From Plectrocnemia conspersa (taxonomy: Eukaryota; Arthropoda; Insecta; Trichoptera; Polycentropodidae): 64,000 nt of DNA. Below, in pieces: positions 48,415 through 60,490 of the stretch. The position numbers were made by a program, and so were the translations under genes. A model generated the notes under the pieces. It ran no database searches and was not told the origin of the DNA. It was given only the letters and a program-made list of their open reading frames with translations. The stretch's first letter is position 1, and each line of letters begins with the position of its first letter. The stretch lies in NCBI GenBank assembly GCA_009617715.1, contig VTFK01000063.1:372001-436000 (forward strand), in the 5' to 3' direction.

Positions 48415-48730
48415 TTAGGTGTTTTTTTACCCCTTCCTTGTTAAATACGACACGGCCGTTTGTCGATAAGACCGGCAACGAAACGGAACCTTTTATCGGT
48501 AAACCGGCACGGTACCGCTCACTTGTCTTTCACTTTCGCAGGAGACACATGGCGATGTGGAGGAGCAGAACTCGCCCGACGCGTTGGGTAATCCAATTAG
48601 GGTTTTCCGGGAAAAGTACTATCGGGATACAACATTCGTATGTATGTATTCGGCCAGAGGGATGTGCGGTAACATCGCGTGTGTGGCGTACGGTCTATAT
48701 CAGTTAATCGGTAATAGGAGAATTTTCCGG
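48415..48730 (+). other. GC-richer block with exon-like segment at 48542-48637
   Basis: A pyrimidine-rich tract and CGCAG acceptor (48541) precede a 96-nt segment that ends at a GTATGT donor (48638). One frame reads ETHGDVEEQNSPDALGNPIR, followed by a further 12 residues; a second frame is also open. The length is a multiple of three. No family was recognised. It could be an alternative exon of HEATR5B, part of another gene, or chance. Confidence 0.3.
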
Positions 48731-49408
48731 CACAAAGTGGATAAGAAGTGTGCCAGTCAGTCGGAAAAATCTTTTTTTGGTGGAGAAATTGCGACATTAT
48801 TCTTTACGAGATTGTTCTATTGGGCTGAAAATAGATAGTGCTTCTTATCTTGATCTATTTCCTTGTAGGTATATTGTATAACATAATCCTGATTGTGTTT
48901 TACTGGCGTAGTGCCTGTTGACACATGCTTTTTTTAAATATTTGCCACATATTTAAAAATAGAAATATCGGTATTTTAGTTCTGACTACATTTATATTGA
49001 AATTGAAAGCTTGTGCCCTTTCAAAAACATATTTTCATTTTGTCAAACCACCTGATTCATGTTTCGAAAGCTTTTGATCGAATACTTCTCTGTGAGCGTC
49101 TTAATTCATTACCTTCCACATTATTTAAAACAAACTCAAGTAGTCCCCGCAAATAACTTTCTTCATTCGGGTAAATGTTGTCCTGACTCTCTCGATCCGG
49201 CATTTTATCTCTGGTGTGTGGTCCCCATCTTCGTTTAGATTAGCGTGTATTTCAGTTACATGTATTTTGTTGCACTTTCTAAATGATCTCCGTTTGCCTG
49301 GCAAGTAAAGTTCTTAATCAAATATTCGAATGTTCGAATTATTCGCTCCAATTTTAACTATGTTGTACTACGAAAAAAAATCCCAATTAATATACCCAAT
49401 TGACTAGT

Positions 49409-49590
49409 GCCGCTCCTAAATCCATGATTATTTATTTTGTTTCGAAATAAGACACTTTTTCTCAATAAAAAAATCTTTTACGTCTTCGAAAAACATGTAC
49501 GAATTGAATGTTAATCGGTGGTCTACTTGACCGAAATTCGCAGAATTTGTTCGTTGAACGAAACAACATGTTAGAAAAGTCCACCATTTA
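49409..49590 (+). repeat. Dispersed repeat, direct copy 2 (partner 36394-36612)
   Basis: It keeps the blocks CCGCTCCTAAATCCATG, TTTTGTTTCGAAATAAGAC and GACCGAAATTCGCAGAATTT, then GTTCGTTGAACGAAACAACA, with small indels relative to copy 1. Confidence 0.75.
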
Positions 49591-50790
49591 TTGTCGTTTA
49601 ACGCTTATTTTAAGTGTTTCAAACTTCATTCATCAGAACGAAGATTAATTTTAATTATAGCTCGACATGCTCTAAAAATGCACCCATAATTAATTTCTTG
49701 CGATGGATTTTAAATTAAACATAATCCGCATTCATAAAAAAAAAAAATAATAAAAAAACCTTTTAGAAATTCCACAGCAGCCCAATACTAATTAAAAAAT
49801 ATGAATAATCTATGGAATTTCGACAATTACAATTTTTTTCATTATTTAGTTTGTCGGCTATAGTCGTTCATGCAAAGGGGTAAATCACCATAGTGGTTTT
49901 TACGCTGGTAAGACGCATTGTCTGTTGCATCATATGAAATAAAGGGTTGTTTTTCTAGTCAATACGAGCGTGATGGTAATCTATTAAGTTACGCAATTGT
50001 GTTATATTATCATCTTGTTTTTTTTATTACGTTCAAAAGTGTTGTTTAAATGATCTTAATATTACTGCGCAACAGAACAAAGGATGAAAATATGCCCGAT
50101 TATCCTGACCTTACTATTTAATCTCGATATTACAGATATTTTTTAACATCCTCGGATTTTTAAAGTAGTACAAGCAATGGATTGAACTCATTTATATTTA
50201 ATCAGATGGTCACATGGCTGCATGTTCGTAAACCGTTCTTAATCGAGGTGATTTTATATTTGTAAAAATATATTTATAATTCTAATATACACGTATATAA
50301 TTAGAATGCAAAAAACATAAATTATACTAATTTAATTAATAAAAGTTAGCACTTCTGATGATTGTATGACTTTCAGTTCTGAAAGTTTGAAATTTATTCA
50401 ACTTGGGATTCAATTTTCACGGTACAGTAGATCGAAGGAAAAACATTTCAACTCAACAATATGTACTTATAAATGAAAATTATTATTTTAAAACAATTTT
50501 TTTTAACAATATTGATGGATGTGGTAGAAGTGTTTTTTATGCATTGAATATAATAATTAAAAAAAGTGCAGTTAAAATGGTAAATAGATCTTAAATGTCT
50601 AGCTTTTTTGCTATTAATTCACTGTGTTCTTTTTGTATATGAGTGTTTCTTTAAGTGGTATACTAATCTTAGATGAACATATGCGTTGGAATCACAAACA
50701 TTTATTTTAATATGTTAAATTACGTTACTAAAATTAATGTCTTATCGTCTTCTATATTATCACAAATTAATTAAAATTATTTTTTGACAG

Positions 50791-50941
50791 ACAGGCGGCT
50801 CTAGCAGCCATGATGATGGAGCTGTCGCACTCACTGACACTCAACGAGGAAGCCCTCCAGCAGATTCCAGCAGCCAAGAGACCTTTATTCATCTTCGAAT
50901 GGCTCCGCTTTCTCGACAAAGTTCTAGTGGCAGCGCAAAAG
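50791..50941 (+). CDS. HEATR5B: HEATR5B coding exon (N-terminal)
   Basis: HEATR5B (fly CG2747; yeast Laa1 is related) is a large HEAT-repeat protein that acts with clathrin adaptor AP-1 in endosomal trafficking. The exon has a pyrimidine-rich TTTTTTGACAG acceptor at 50790 and a CAAAAG|GTAGGA donor after 50941. It reads [20 protein letters not shown], then [17 protein letters not shown], then [13 protein letters not shown], a near-exact match to the conserved start of HEATR5B in animals. Three ATGs in a row (50810, 50813, 50816) lie where known proteins begin. The exon ends in phase 0. The next exon should encode the KKLVxQLT...PGPPTRK region; I could not find it before 64000, so the gene runs out of the window. 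Confidence 0.93.
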
Positions 50942-51990
50942 GTAGGAAGCGTTCTCCAATCTCGGTATAACCCCCCTAATCCTATTTATCCCAGATACCA
51001 CCCCATCCGATAGCGTTTACGCTTTGATGGATTTCTTCGCTCTGGTCGAGGCGTGAACGGAAAAAATGAGCATTTTTTGTTGTTTTTATTAATCAAGATA
51101 TCGCATCCCTTCGACGCCCTCTGGGATGCTTCTGTGCTTGGGTGATAAATCTCCAATTCCCTTACGTAAGATGAAACGTGTTTCAATTGATTCGCACGTA
51201 CTTCCATCGAGAAAATGTTGCTTACACACTCGGGTATTGAAAAATGCTTATGGGAGGGTAACGCTTGCAGGCTTTCTTGTGTTAAAGTATCAACAACAAA
51301 CATATTTTTTTGATTATAAAAATATATTATGGATTATTTAGTGTTATATTTAACAGAACAGAACTATTGGATATGGTTTTAAAAAATAACAATTAATTGT
51401 AGGCTTACCGAAGCTGATGAACATTATACGTATGCATCAGGCGCGGGCGTTGATATACTTTCCCTCTCGATCACTCGCACTTTAAGTGATGAGAATGAAT
51501 GAAAGATAAAAGCATGCGGTCCGCATGTCCTTATCTCTCATTTACTCTCGATCGAAAGAGAAAATATCTCATCGCCCACCCCTGGTATACATATATAAGG
51601 ATAGACGTAATTGTATGGTATGCACCTGAGCATTATGAACACACGGTGTATATTTTATAATATTTATTGCTTTACAATTTATACATAGATTATCTTTGCG
51701 CAGCTTTGCGTATATTTCTGGTCTTGAGTTAGCTCCTAGCTGATCGTTAGTGATTTCTCGGCTTCTCAGTGAATTGTATTTAGGGCGTCGACTGCTTTCA
51801 TTAATGACGTAATTTGTTAGCACTGCTCTTATTAGAATTTACATAAACCAGGTGACGTGGCAGGTGGAAAGATCCCTTGTTATTATATATACTTGTTATT
51901 ATATATATTAATTAGTCTGAGAGATTTTTATATCTGTCGACACGAATGTGTTTCTTGCGTAGGGATGGTTTTCTTTGTTGTTAAAAGGCT

Positions 51991-52045
51991 TTAAAAGCGG
52001 TATCGCTTGTCGATCTTTCATTGTTTTGAGGTACCCCAGATAGTT
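51991..52045 (+). mobile_element. piggyBac-like MITE relic
   Basis: AAAGCGGTATCGCTTGTCGA, TCTTTCATTGTTTTGAGGTA and CCCC follow a TTAA. This is the same word order as 61237-61300, with the central palindrome deleted. Confidence 0.45.
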
Positions 52046-52324
52046 ATATATTTACATATATAAGTAAAGTAATAAGAAATAAAAAAAATATAATATTTAT
52101 ATTAATATTTAAAAAAAATAATATAATGTAAATAATTTTAATATAAAACTATACCAATAAATTAAAAGAGTACGGAAAAAACCCGTGGATTTATCCTCAA
52201 AACGACAGTTTCTGACCTGCCTTAGCGGCAAATGACAATTTGTTTTGAAAAAAATTCGCTACCCTTCTGTAATTGGTTATCCCATCGAAAAATGGCGGAC
52301 AACAAAATCTGCCATGGAAAGGGC

Positions 52325-52388
52325 TATAAATATAAATACTGGAACCTGGGGAAGCAGTAATTATTTTTCCTCAGGCACCTCGCCTGAG
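52325..52388 (+). promoter_or_regulatory. TATA box with downstream palindrome, possible retroelement promoter
   Basis: CTATAAATATAAATAC at 52324-52339 is followed by AGCAGTAAT about 30 bp on. A 7-bp stem palindrome CTCAGGC-ACCTC-GCCTGAG then lies at 52370-52388. The spacing fits a promoter. There is no coding sequence or donor nearby, so its role is unknown; a solo LTR fragment is one possibility. Confidence 0.3.
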
Positions 52389-53139
52389 AAATTCCATTCA
52401 TCACTTCACCTTAGTCACTTCGTCTGAACTGACGTGATCCTCTCAGATTTTCTCTAATTATTAATTTTTATTATTATGTAAATTAATAATATAGTTAAAC
52501 TATCTCACATTCGTTATGAAATAACCATAATTTCTTGGGGAAATTTTAACAGAAACATTGTATAAATCTCTTTGACTAAAAAATAAGAAAAAAGAGCCAA
52601 GTATCTTAATAGAAAATAGCATTTCAATAGTGGATGTTTATACACTGCGGGAATTCTTAGAAAATTTATCATTCAATTTATTATGCTCTGGCTCGTGCTA
52701 TAGTGATCACACATTCACACAATGGTTGAACCATTAACCCTTATTATATGTACTTATACGTTCATTTGATATACATATGTACATAGAATATAACATTCCT
52801 GGATAGGTTCGCTATTATTACTTTGATGAGACAAACAATTTTATGATTTTAACAAAACTTTAGAGTAATATTCATAAGATATTTATGATATAATCTGATC
52901 TAGCGATTGTATATATTGATACTTAAATGCAAGTGTTTTTTTAGTTATGTAGCTCGGTGGAACGGCGTTAGGGCACCTTTTTTTACGGTCTTTTTAATGT
53001 TTCAAAAGCATATTGTTACGATTAACAATGTGCAGAACATTTATTTCTTTATTTTTACAAAAATGTGACGTCATTTCCTTTATTTGTTTAGTCTAAAAGT
53101 TTAACCTCAAGTTTAAAAATTAAAGTGAATTCCAGTTAT

Positions 53140-54180
53140 TTCTCAACCGCCAGTCCCACTAAAAAAGTCCAAAACGACGACAGAAAATATAATAATATTT
53201 TTTCTGAATCTTTTGTGCGTCATTTTAAAGAAGCAATGAATGATCCTATAGTAGATAAAAATGATGCGTATTTACAATGACTTAAAAAAAAAAAATAAAA
53301 TCTGCAGCCTCTTTATTAGATGTGAAGCTGTACATTTCAAATCGAAAAATAAGTTCAGATAATTTTTTTTCCATGAATGGGGAGGAAAAGTTGACCAGTC
53401 AGTGACCGTTTTTTTAATATTTCGATTTCATGAAGATTCATAGTATAGTAGACCCCCCCAATAACAAGGTAAATTAGACACGTGCTATTTGAGTGCGTGT
53501 AGTTGGGGAACTAGAAATTTGTTTTTTTTGCAATACAAAGTACGAGTCAGACGCGTGTGGTGAGATATAATCTAAATTCAAGGAGGGGGAAATGACGTCC
53601 CTGATTTTGGACCCTATTATAAATGAGCTGCAGCTGTTTTTACACCACGAAAATTTAAAAAAAAAGATCCTATCGACTCAAAAATATTTTATCCTACATT
53701 GAAAGAGTCAATTTATAAAAGTATGTTATATAGAAAAAAATGTTGCGTTTGCACTTACTTGACTAAAAATATTGGCTTAAAGATTTTGATGTTCCGTTGA
53801 CATTTGGAGAGATGGAATTAAGGAACATGTCAATCAGACTACGACTATACAAAAGATAAATGTGGGTTTCTCAAAAAAACATCCTGAGTCCTGGGTTAAA
53901 ATTCTCAAAAAAACATCCTGAAAAAATTGCGTTTGATATATGTTCTGAATTCTATTCCGATTTTTTCAAGTTAACACGGGTTTTTGCATATAAATCTAGC
54001 TTCGTTTAAGACCAATACAGATTCAGCACTTTTCTTCATCAAACTCGTCGGAACACTTTGCCACTTTTCGATCCTTAAAAATACGTTGATTTGTGTTTTC
54101 TCAGATTTCATTCTACCATAGACACCAACACTAAAAAAATTCACAAGGAATCGAGAATATTTATCAGACGAGAATTGGAC
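53140..54180 (+). pseudogene. Decayed coding-like stretch, probably transposon-derived
   Basis: Plus-strand open pieces separated by stops and frame changes include YFSTASPTKKVQNDDRKYNN near 53140, MNDPIVDKNDAYLQ near 53237, YRKKCCVCTYLT near 53730, KDFDVPLTFGEMELRN near 53780 and HPEKIAFDICSEFYSDFF near 53915. The cysteine triplet suggests a zinc-binding end, but I could not assign a family. The dispersed repeat at 53447-53569 interrupts it, suggesting nested insertion. Confidence 0.3.
53447..53569 (+). repeat. Dispersed repeat, partner of 34236-34349
   Basis: GTAGACCCCCCCAATAACAA, GGTAAATTAGACACGTG, TGTAGTTGGGGAACTAGAAA and AGTACGAGTCAGACGCGTGT, then GGTGAGATATA. Blocks are in the same order as the reverse complement of 34236-34349. 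Confidence 0.7.
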
Positions 54181-57100
54181 AAAACTTTGGAAATCACTAT
54201 AAACTTTTATTTAAATATATGAAGTTTTACAATTTTATTTTACATTTAATCTTCAGTTATATATTTGTATTTATTCGTTTAACTTTACATTTGACATGTC
54301 TAAAGTAAAGAAAAAAATATGATAAAAAGCTGCTTTAAATTTAATTTAAATGATATTTGAATATAATTTTCTGTAGTAAAAAGCTTGATAAGATGTGAGT
54401 TCCGGCACCTTTTTTGTTTAAAAAATATGCTCTGCTTTTATGTATTCATACATATAATATATTTAGAAAAACAGCAGCGACTCTCAAAATTTTTTATATA
54501 AAAACAAAATATGAAAAACGAAGTCAAATTACATATTCATATAAGTGTTTCTCAGACAGTAGGTTAGGGTAGTTTTGGGTATCGTAATTATAGTAGAAGA
54601 AATTGCATTAGTTATGCAATATATAGAAATTCTATCGACATTTATTAAAAATATTTTGAAAATTTACATACGTCACTTTTTACTATAAAAATATAAAGCG
54701 CAAAGTCTTGCATCGTTAACATTTTGGCATTGCCATTTGAGTCATTGTCAGGTGTGACATTTAGGGACCTTTGAATTTAACGCTTGGACTCAATATCGGA
54801 AATGAACCTTGACATTATTGTTTGTTACGTTTTTGACGGAAGCTTTTAAGGATACACCGATTATGGGAAAACTTTTCACTTTGATTAACGACTTTTAATT
54901 ATCGTAGACAGCCGAGGTGATGTTTTGATTAATTGTCAGTTTGTACACATAGATGCATGGTTTACGGTTTTCGCGGAATTAAAAATTTAAATCTGGTTGT
55001 GTGGTAGTTAGAATACGTTCCCAAGAGGATAGATAACTTTAAATTAGTACGAGATAAGCACTGTGTATTTGTGACGCTTCAACTACCCCGTACAATGATA
55101 ACTATGTACTTATTTTTGTACTAAGTGTTCCGAGTCGCAATCTCTAAAGTGTAACGTATGTATGTATAACTATTTAATAATTATTATGGTATAGAACTTT
55201 AGAAACGGTAGGATACTTCATTTGCATGGTTATATGAACATATGAGATAAATACAGTTGATGAAAAAACATCTTACATTCGAATACATTTTCTCTTATAT
55301 GTTCTCGCCTGAAAAATACTCAGCGCTGGCATTTTTATTTGATTTGACGGGGAAATGGCGTGTTGTCGATTCGGAATTTTTTATCATTCAAAATTTTACT
55401 GTATGTTGTAAATGTAATAATATTTTTAGATTTTAAAAATATATTATTAAATAAAACTCTTATGATTGTCATATTTATATAAAGCACAAAAGCTGTAGTT
55501 ATATAAAAACATTATTTGCAGTGTTACATAATCAGCTTTCAATGACAAAAGATTTGTTTCAGGAGTAAGTTAGTATATTTTCAGTATACTAGCTAATTTA
55601 AAATACAATATACAACGCTTTTTTTGTGTATATTAGTGGAATATTTCTGGTCTCTGACCTCTGCTCGTCAGTTTGAGGCGTTGGTTCATGAGTTTAAATT
55701 ATGCGAACAAGTGTTTAAATTTTTATACGATTTTTAAGAACCTAAATAAATGGGTAAAAGCTTCTCAAGACCTATATTCCTACTATTAAATCCCCTATAA
55801 TGAAATAAAAATATGTCTCCCGGGTGGCCCTATGTAGGCGAAACCATTGTGATCATTACCCGATGGTGAAAAAAAAGATGCGAGATTATGCGTATTTTTT
55901 ATTAGGTGTATATCATAAATAAATACAGGTAGATAACGCTGATGGTTTTAGAAAGGGCTGTGGGTGTTCCGAAAATGACTATTTCTCTTGTGTTCTTGTC
56001 TATTTCATCAACTTTGTTCGACTGTCGCTTTCTTTTAAGAAAATATGCAGGATCCCTCACAATACAAAAATCAATGTAATTTTAAATATTTATTTACATC
56101 GAAAAGGCTTTTAAAAAATGATAACTTTTGTCAAAAAATTTGCAAAATAAAGTCGAATTCTTTGAAGAATTTCATTTATAAATCAGATTTTAATATTATT
56201 GTGTCATTATATGTACGTAATTGTTTTCTTGTGTATATCACTTTTATATTTGATATTAAATACATATATTTAATTAGCTATTGTTTTATGTTTATTCACC
56301 GTAAAAGTTATCGATAGAAAAATACAACACGATTAATTAATTTGCTATTATATTAAACGCGTGGCAAAGTCAACACATCTTAATGTATGTGTGTATTTTG
56401 ATATGGCTGATACACGCGATACGATATGCATTAAGCTTTGTGAATTATGTTCATAAAAAAATAATAATAGCGTAGAAAATACGTGTCAAATCATAGCTAT
56501 ATTGCTTATAAGTAATATGTTACTTTTTGACCCTTCTCAGTACAAAAACTTTCCAGAACATCTAATTACATAACCCATTTACGTATAATATGTATCTATG
56601 ACACGAAGAATATTCGGGGAGTAAAGATACAAAGTAATATAATCTTGGGATTAAATTATAATAATTTTATAATATTGCTTCTTATACTTTTTTCATATTT
56701 AGACCCCCGAATTCTGAAAAAGTATAAGAAAAAGGCGAATAAATTGAAACTTTCTTGCTTATATATCAAATAAAAATAAATAAACTAATATGTATCACTA
56801 TTTGGTATAATGTTAAAAATGTTTATTCAAAGTTAATAGATAAAAAAACACGAAGTTGATAACTGAGTTCTACAAGTATTAATCTTTTTGCATTCAATGT
56901 TTATTGTTTTTAAGCTCAGCTATTTATATTTACTAAAAGGTTTGATTCACCTGGTTTGAATTTGAATTGATACATTGGTTGCTGCGGTTAAATCCTAATG
57001 AGCTATACCACATCACAGCAGAAATCAAGTAAAAAAATCGCTTCCAATTTTGAATATATTATATTTTCAATTTTAAAATATGTAGTATGTAAAAAAATAA

Positions 57101-57596
57101 AATAAAAGTTATTAATATACCAAAAATTTCATATAAGTACTGATAGTATAATATGCATCTCTTCTACAATACGCAGCATGCAGTCTATATTATACAAAGG
57201 CGCTTTTGGAACGAAAACTTTTCGCGACCTTTCCTCGCCTCTTTCATCCGTTCCTGGAAGCACTCCATTGTCCTCGTTGGTACTTGAGTCGTCGCGAATA
57301 TTGTCCGTTTTGCCGAAAGCCTTTGTTGAATTGCGTTCGATTAAGTTTTTTCTACGGAAACTTGTCTCGAGAAACATACATTATATAAGATACCGCGCAG
57401 AAATTAATCAGCGTCTCGAGTGCCTCCAGACCGTAAATCGATTTTATCTTGCATGTACTTCGGTTCTACCTCGCCTTGTACTACCAGAAAGTCAAAGAGG
57501 TCTTGCCTTTGTCATGGCTCTAGCTACGAGGAGAGCGTGTCTCAAGATTTATTGATGAAATATCAAATGGACCTGATTTCTTGCAGAAGAAATGGT

Positions 57597-57636
57597 GTGT
57601 AGATTGTTTTATTACTGGTAATAAAACAATCTACAC
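57597..57636. repeat. Perfect 40-bp palindrome (19-bp arms, 2-bp centre)
   Basis: The left arm GTGTAGATTGTTTTATTAC (57597-57615) is exactly reverse-complemented at 57618-57636 around TG. It lies just past the end of the open stretch at 57178-57602. Confidence 0.95.
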
Positions 57637-57820
57637 CTTGGTTAAATTTATATTTTATTAAGCTCTTTGCGCTTTAAAAATCAGCGCCCACAAAACACTA
57701 TAATTATACAGTTATGTGTTTATAAAAAAGTATTGCCGGTGTTACTCCACACCTAGCAAGCGTATGTTTTTTAATGTTAATGTTTTTTTCTTATACATAT
57801 TGATGAGAGATATGATTTGC

Positions 57821-58214
57821 TTAATTTACTGGATTTCGTAATTCATTATTAATAATCAGCTCAGGATGTTTTCCACGAAAAGTTGAATTACCATGTTTTT
57901 TGTATGGCTTCCGAGGCACATTTTCATATTCAAGGTCCGCTTGGGTCGCGTTTTTCAAGAACGCATTAACTGCGCGCATGTTGCGGGTTTCGTTTCTTGA
58001 ATTATTCACATGCATCCCAACGCACACTGAGAATAAGAAAGGAATTTTTGGGTGTAGTGCGCAACATGATATAATCTAAATATTCTTTGGGCCCTCGGAC
58101 ACGTAATATTTTATAACGAGCTAAATTCGCTCCGCGGTCCCTTCGGTGGTGTACGTTTCTGTGGTTCTTTTCAGCTTGAAGCGTTTGTCGTTTCATATTT
58201 AAATTTTTAAACAA
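57821..58214 (-). other. Two overlapping open stretches, coding-like, unidentified
   Basis: On the minus strand a 70-codon frame from 58214 (with KRQTLQAEKNHRNVHHRRDR and GPKEYLDYIMLR) overlaps a 68-codon frame ending at 57821 (with RAVNAFLKNATQADLEYENV and PRKPYKKHGNSTFRGKHPE). A TTCTTATTCTCAG acceptor-like sequence lies before the second. Composition is protein-like and less AT-rich than its flanks. No domain was recognised. It could be a terminal exon of an intron-nested gene or a transposon relic. Confidence 0.3.
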
Positions 58215-59205
58215 AAATATTTGAATGGATTTCTAAACCAAATTCTGCTGCATCTCTACTAAAAATATAGATTTAAAATAACTCATTTCTCAATGGATTA
58301 ATGTATCTGTTTCCTTCAGTTTTGTACAAAACCCACTTCAATACGATTCAAGAATGGTCCGATTTTATTTAGCGAGCATGTTTATAGCTCATAAATTAAA
58401 TTATTTTGTGAAAAAACACGTGGCACTCAAAACGACATGGAAATGAAAATTGTTTATGAAAATGGGTTAGAACGCATGATTCGATTATATTCAATTTTTT
58501 CTGCAGTTTCACAGACATGTTCGATAGAACGTCCAGTGCGATATATGCTTATTTTCAAAGAAAATATTTCTGAAACGAAGCGTTTTTAATCGTGGTAGTT
58601 GCTCTACTTCCTTTTTTATATCAATGTAATATGTAATGTCGTAAATAATTTTATTCTCAGTCATTGATTACGAAACTTAAAAAGAGCGTGTCTGTTGGAA
58701 TTAAAAACTAAAAACCGGTTTTAAAATAGAATACTACCATTTACAGTTTCTGCGAAAAGTTGTTAAAACAGCAAAACGTTTGCATCAAGCTTAGTTTTGT
58801 AATTATCAATCTTGCAGAATTTATTGAAGCATAATACACCAACAAAATAAATAACATCATTATAAATCTAAGAATATTTTTTATATACATGGATATTTGT
58901 AGATACTTTGCGATGCATGTACATTCGTAAATATCATATTTCTGAGTCTTCAATTTGCGCTGTGTTCAAATTACAAGCTGTCGCTAACGAACGCCAATTG
59001 TGGTTAATTTGTATGTCGCCTACTGTGGTTGTGATGTGACATAATATTGTATAATGGTTTCTGCAAAAAAAATTTTCTTTAAATTCTGTTTCCATTTTAT
59101 CAATCCGTTTGACATATAATATTATAAAAAAACTTGCTTCGTCTCTATTAAATTGATTCAAAGTTAACGAGAGATGGATAAACGTAGTGATTGATGATTA
59201 TGATA

Positions 59206-59462
59206 GTGCTCGGAATAGCGTAGTTCGTAAGGTCTAGAATAGTTATCCATAGGGCACAGGTTCTGATCCGCGCAGCAGACTCATAATGCGCGATTATTAA
59301 AAAACCGGTCCAGCTGCAATGTGACATATATTGCTTATAAATTAAAATACACAATCATTTCTTGTATAAATGTCACCGATTTCAAGACTTTCAGTCTAGT
59401 TATTAACGCTTACTTGTAGGCTTACGCCTGTCAGATTATAACTGAAGTTTAAATAAAATTCT
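59206..59462 (+). mobile_element. tRNA-derived SINE, internally shortened copy
   Basis: The head TAGTTCGTAAGGTCTAGAAT carries a B-box-like GGTTCTGATCC at 59259-59269. The body has CCGGTCCAGCTGCAATGTGA and GTCACCGATTTCAAGACTTT. The tail has GGCTTACGCCTGTCAGATTA then AAATAAAA. It lacks the GACTTACTCAGTT segment present in the copies at 32225 and 40083. Confidence 0.75.
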
Positions 59463-60394
59463 TTTTGCACTTTACATTATCAAACATCACCCTATGAAGC
59501 ACTGCTATTATATTTTAATCATTTATTAATAAAATCTTATATTATAATACAATTGTTCAGCACCGTTCTTATATTATGTATTTTTCACTTAATATTTTAC
59601 GAAAATTTCCCAGAATTGTTATTGTCGTTTTTATTAAAAATTTCGGTTTCACAAAAGAAACGTTCCGAACCAAAGAGCAAAGAGAAATTCTAAAATGTAA
59701 TATTTAAAATGGAACAATCGTCGTAAATGCCATAAATTGTGATAGAAGAAAGAAAATTGCATTTATATTATGTGTACGTATAATAATAATGTACATTGTG
59801 CTTTATTTGTGTCGTAAAATATATTGGCCGTGCATAAACATCATTCGGAAAAGCAGGGGTGACCAATCTGCTCCATTTTGTAATACGCAATTAATTAATT
59901 TAAACTTACTTAACACCTTTCGTGATTTTGGTTTTAATTGCTCCTGTTGAGTTATATTTTTATTTTAACGAGTTTTGGTGTAATACCAGCAGACATCAGG
60001 CGCCATAACATCGCGTGCCTTTGACTATTTTATAAAAGTATAGAGCTTATGGTTGTTTGGCGTAATTACTGTCGAAAATAAATAAAAAAACAGGATACTA
60101 CTAGAAGTTCGCGAATGCCGCAAGAGCGTTTTTGCAAATGTCACACTATGCGGAAATGTTGGGTAATGTCAATGTTTTTTTTGTTGTAAAATACACAATG
60201 CACAAATAATTATCAAATATATTTTAACAGCAGTTTACGATTACAAGTCACTAATTCATTGTAAAAATGTTAAATATAGCTGTGGATATTTCGTTTGCAG
60301 TAAGAGCTTTAAAATTTCAATAAAAAAATTAATAAAGTTATTTCATGACAGTTGAAATAGTCTTATAAGCTCGGCGTTCGAATTAAACTCTTGG

Positions 60395-60490
60395 CGATTC
60401 AGTGTGACTGCCTGGTTGAACCAGATCTGACGATCGAAGTGAAAGTGGCCGTTTTCTCTAAGCTTCAAAGGTGTTGTCTGGGTTGATTTA
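60395..60490 (+). repeat. Dispersed repeat family member (related to 31250-31350)
   Basis: GTGTGACTGCCTGGTTGAAC, CAGATCTGACGATCGAAGTG, AAAGTGGCCGTTTTCTC and TGGGTTGATTTA are in the same order as at 31250-31350. Confidence 0.45.

Larger units (their letters stand above)
38982..50790 (+). other. Putative HEATR5B intron 1 (11.8 kb), repeat-rich
   Basis: It contains the SINE at 40083, a piggyBac-like relic at 43338, a palindromic MITE at 46961, a GC-richer exon-like block at 48415-48730 and a dispersed repeat at 49409. A hAT-like end (CAGGGATCATAGTTAAGGC at 46446) has no visible partner. GC-richer stretches at 41000-41200 and 44000-44700 are broken and unidentified. Confidence 0.5.

Noticed and set aside
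52934..53100. HEATR5B exon 3
   Set aside because: Acceptor-like TTTGTTTAG at about 53091 leads into sequence that does not resemble the expected KKLVxQLT...PGPPTRK region.
56045..56317. Plus-strand frame of 90 codons
   Set aside because: AT-rich codon content, no start context, no motif; looks like chance openness.
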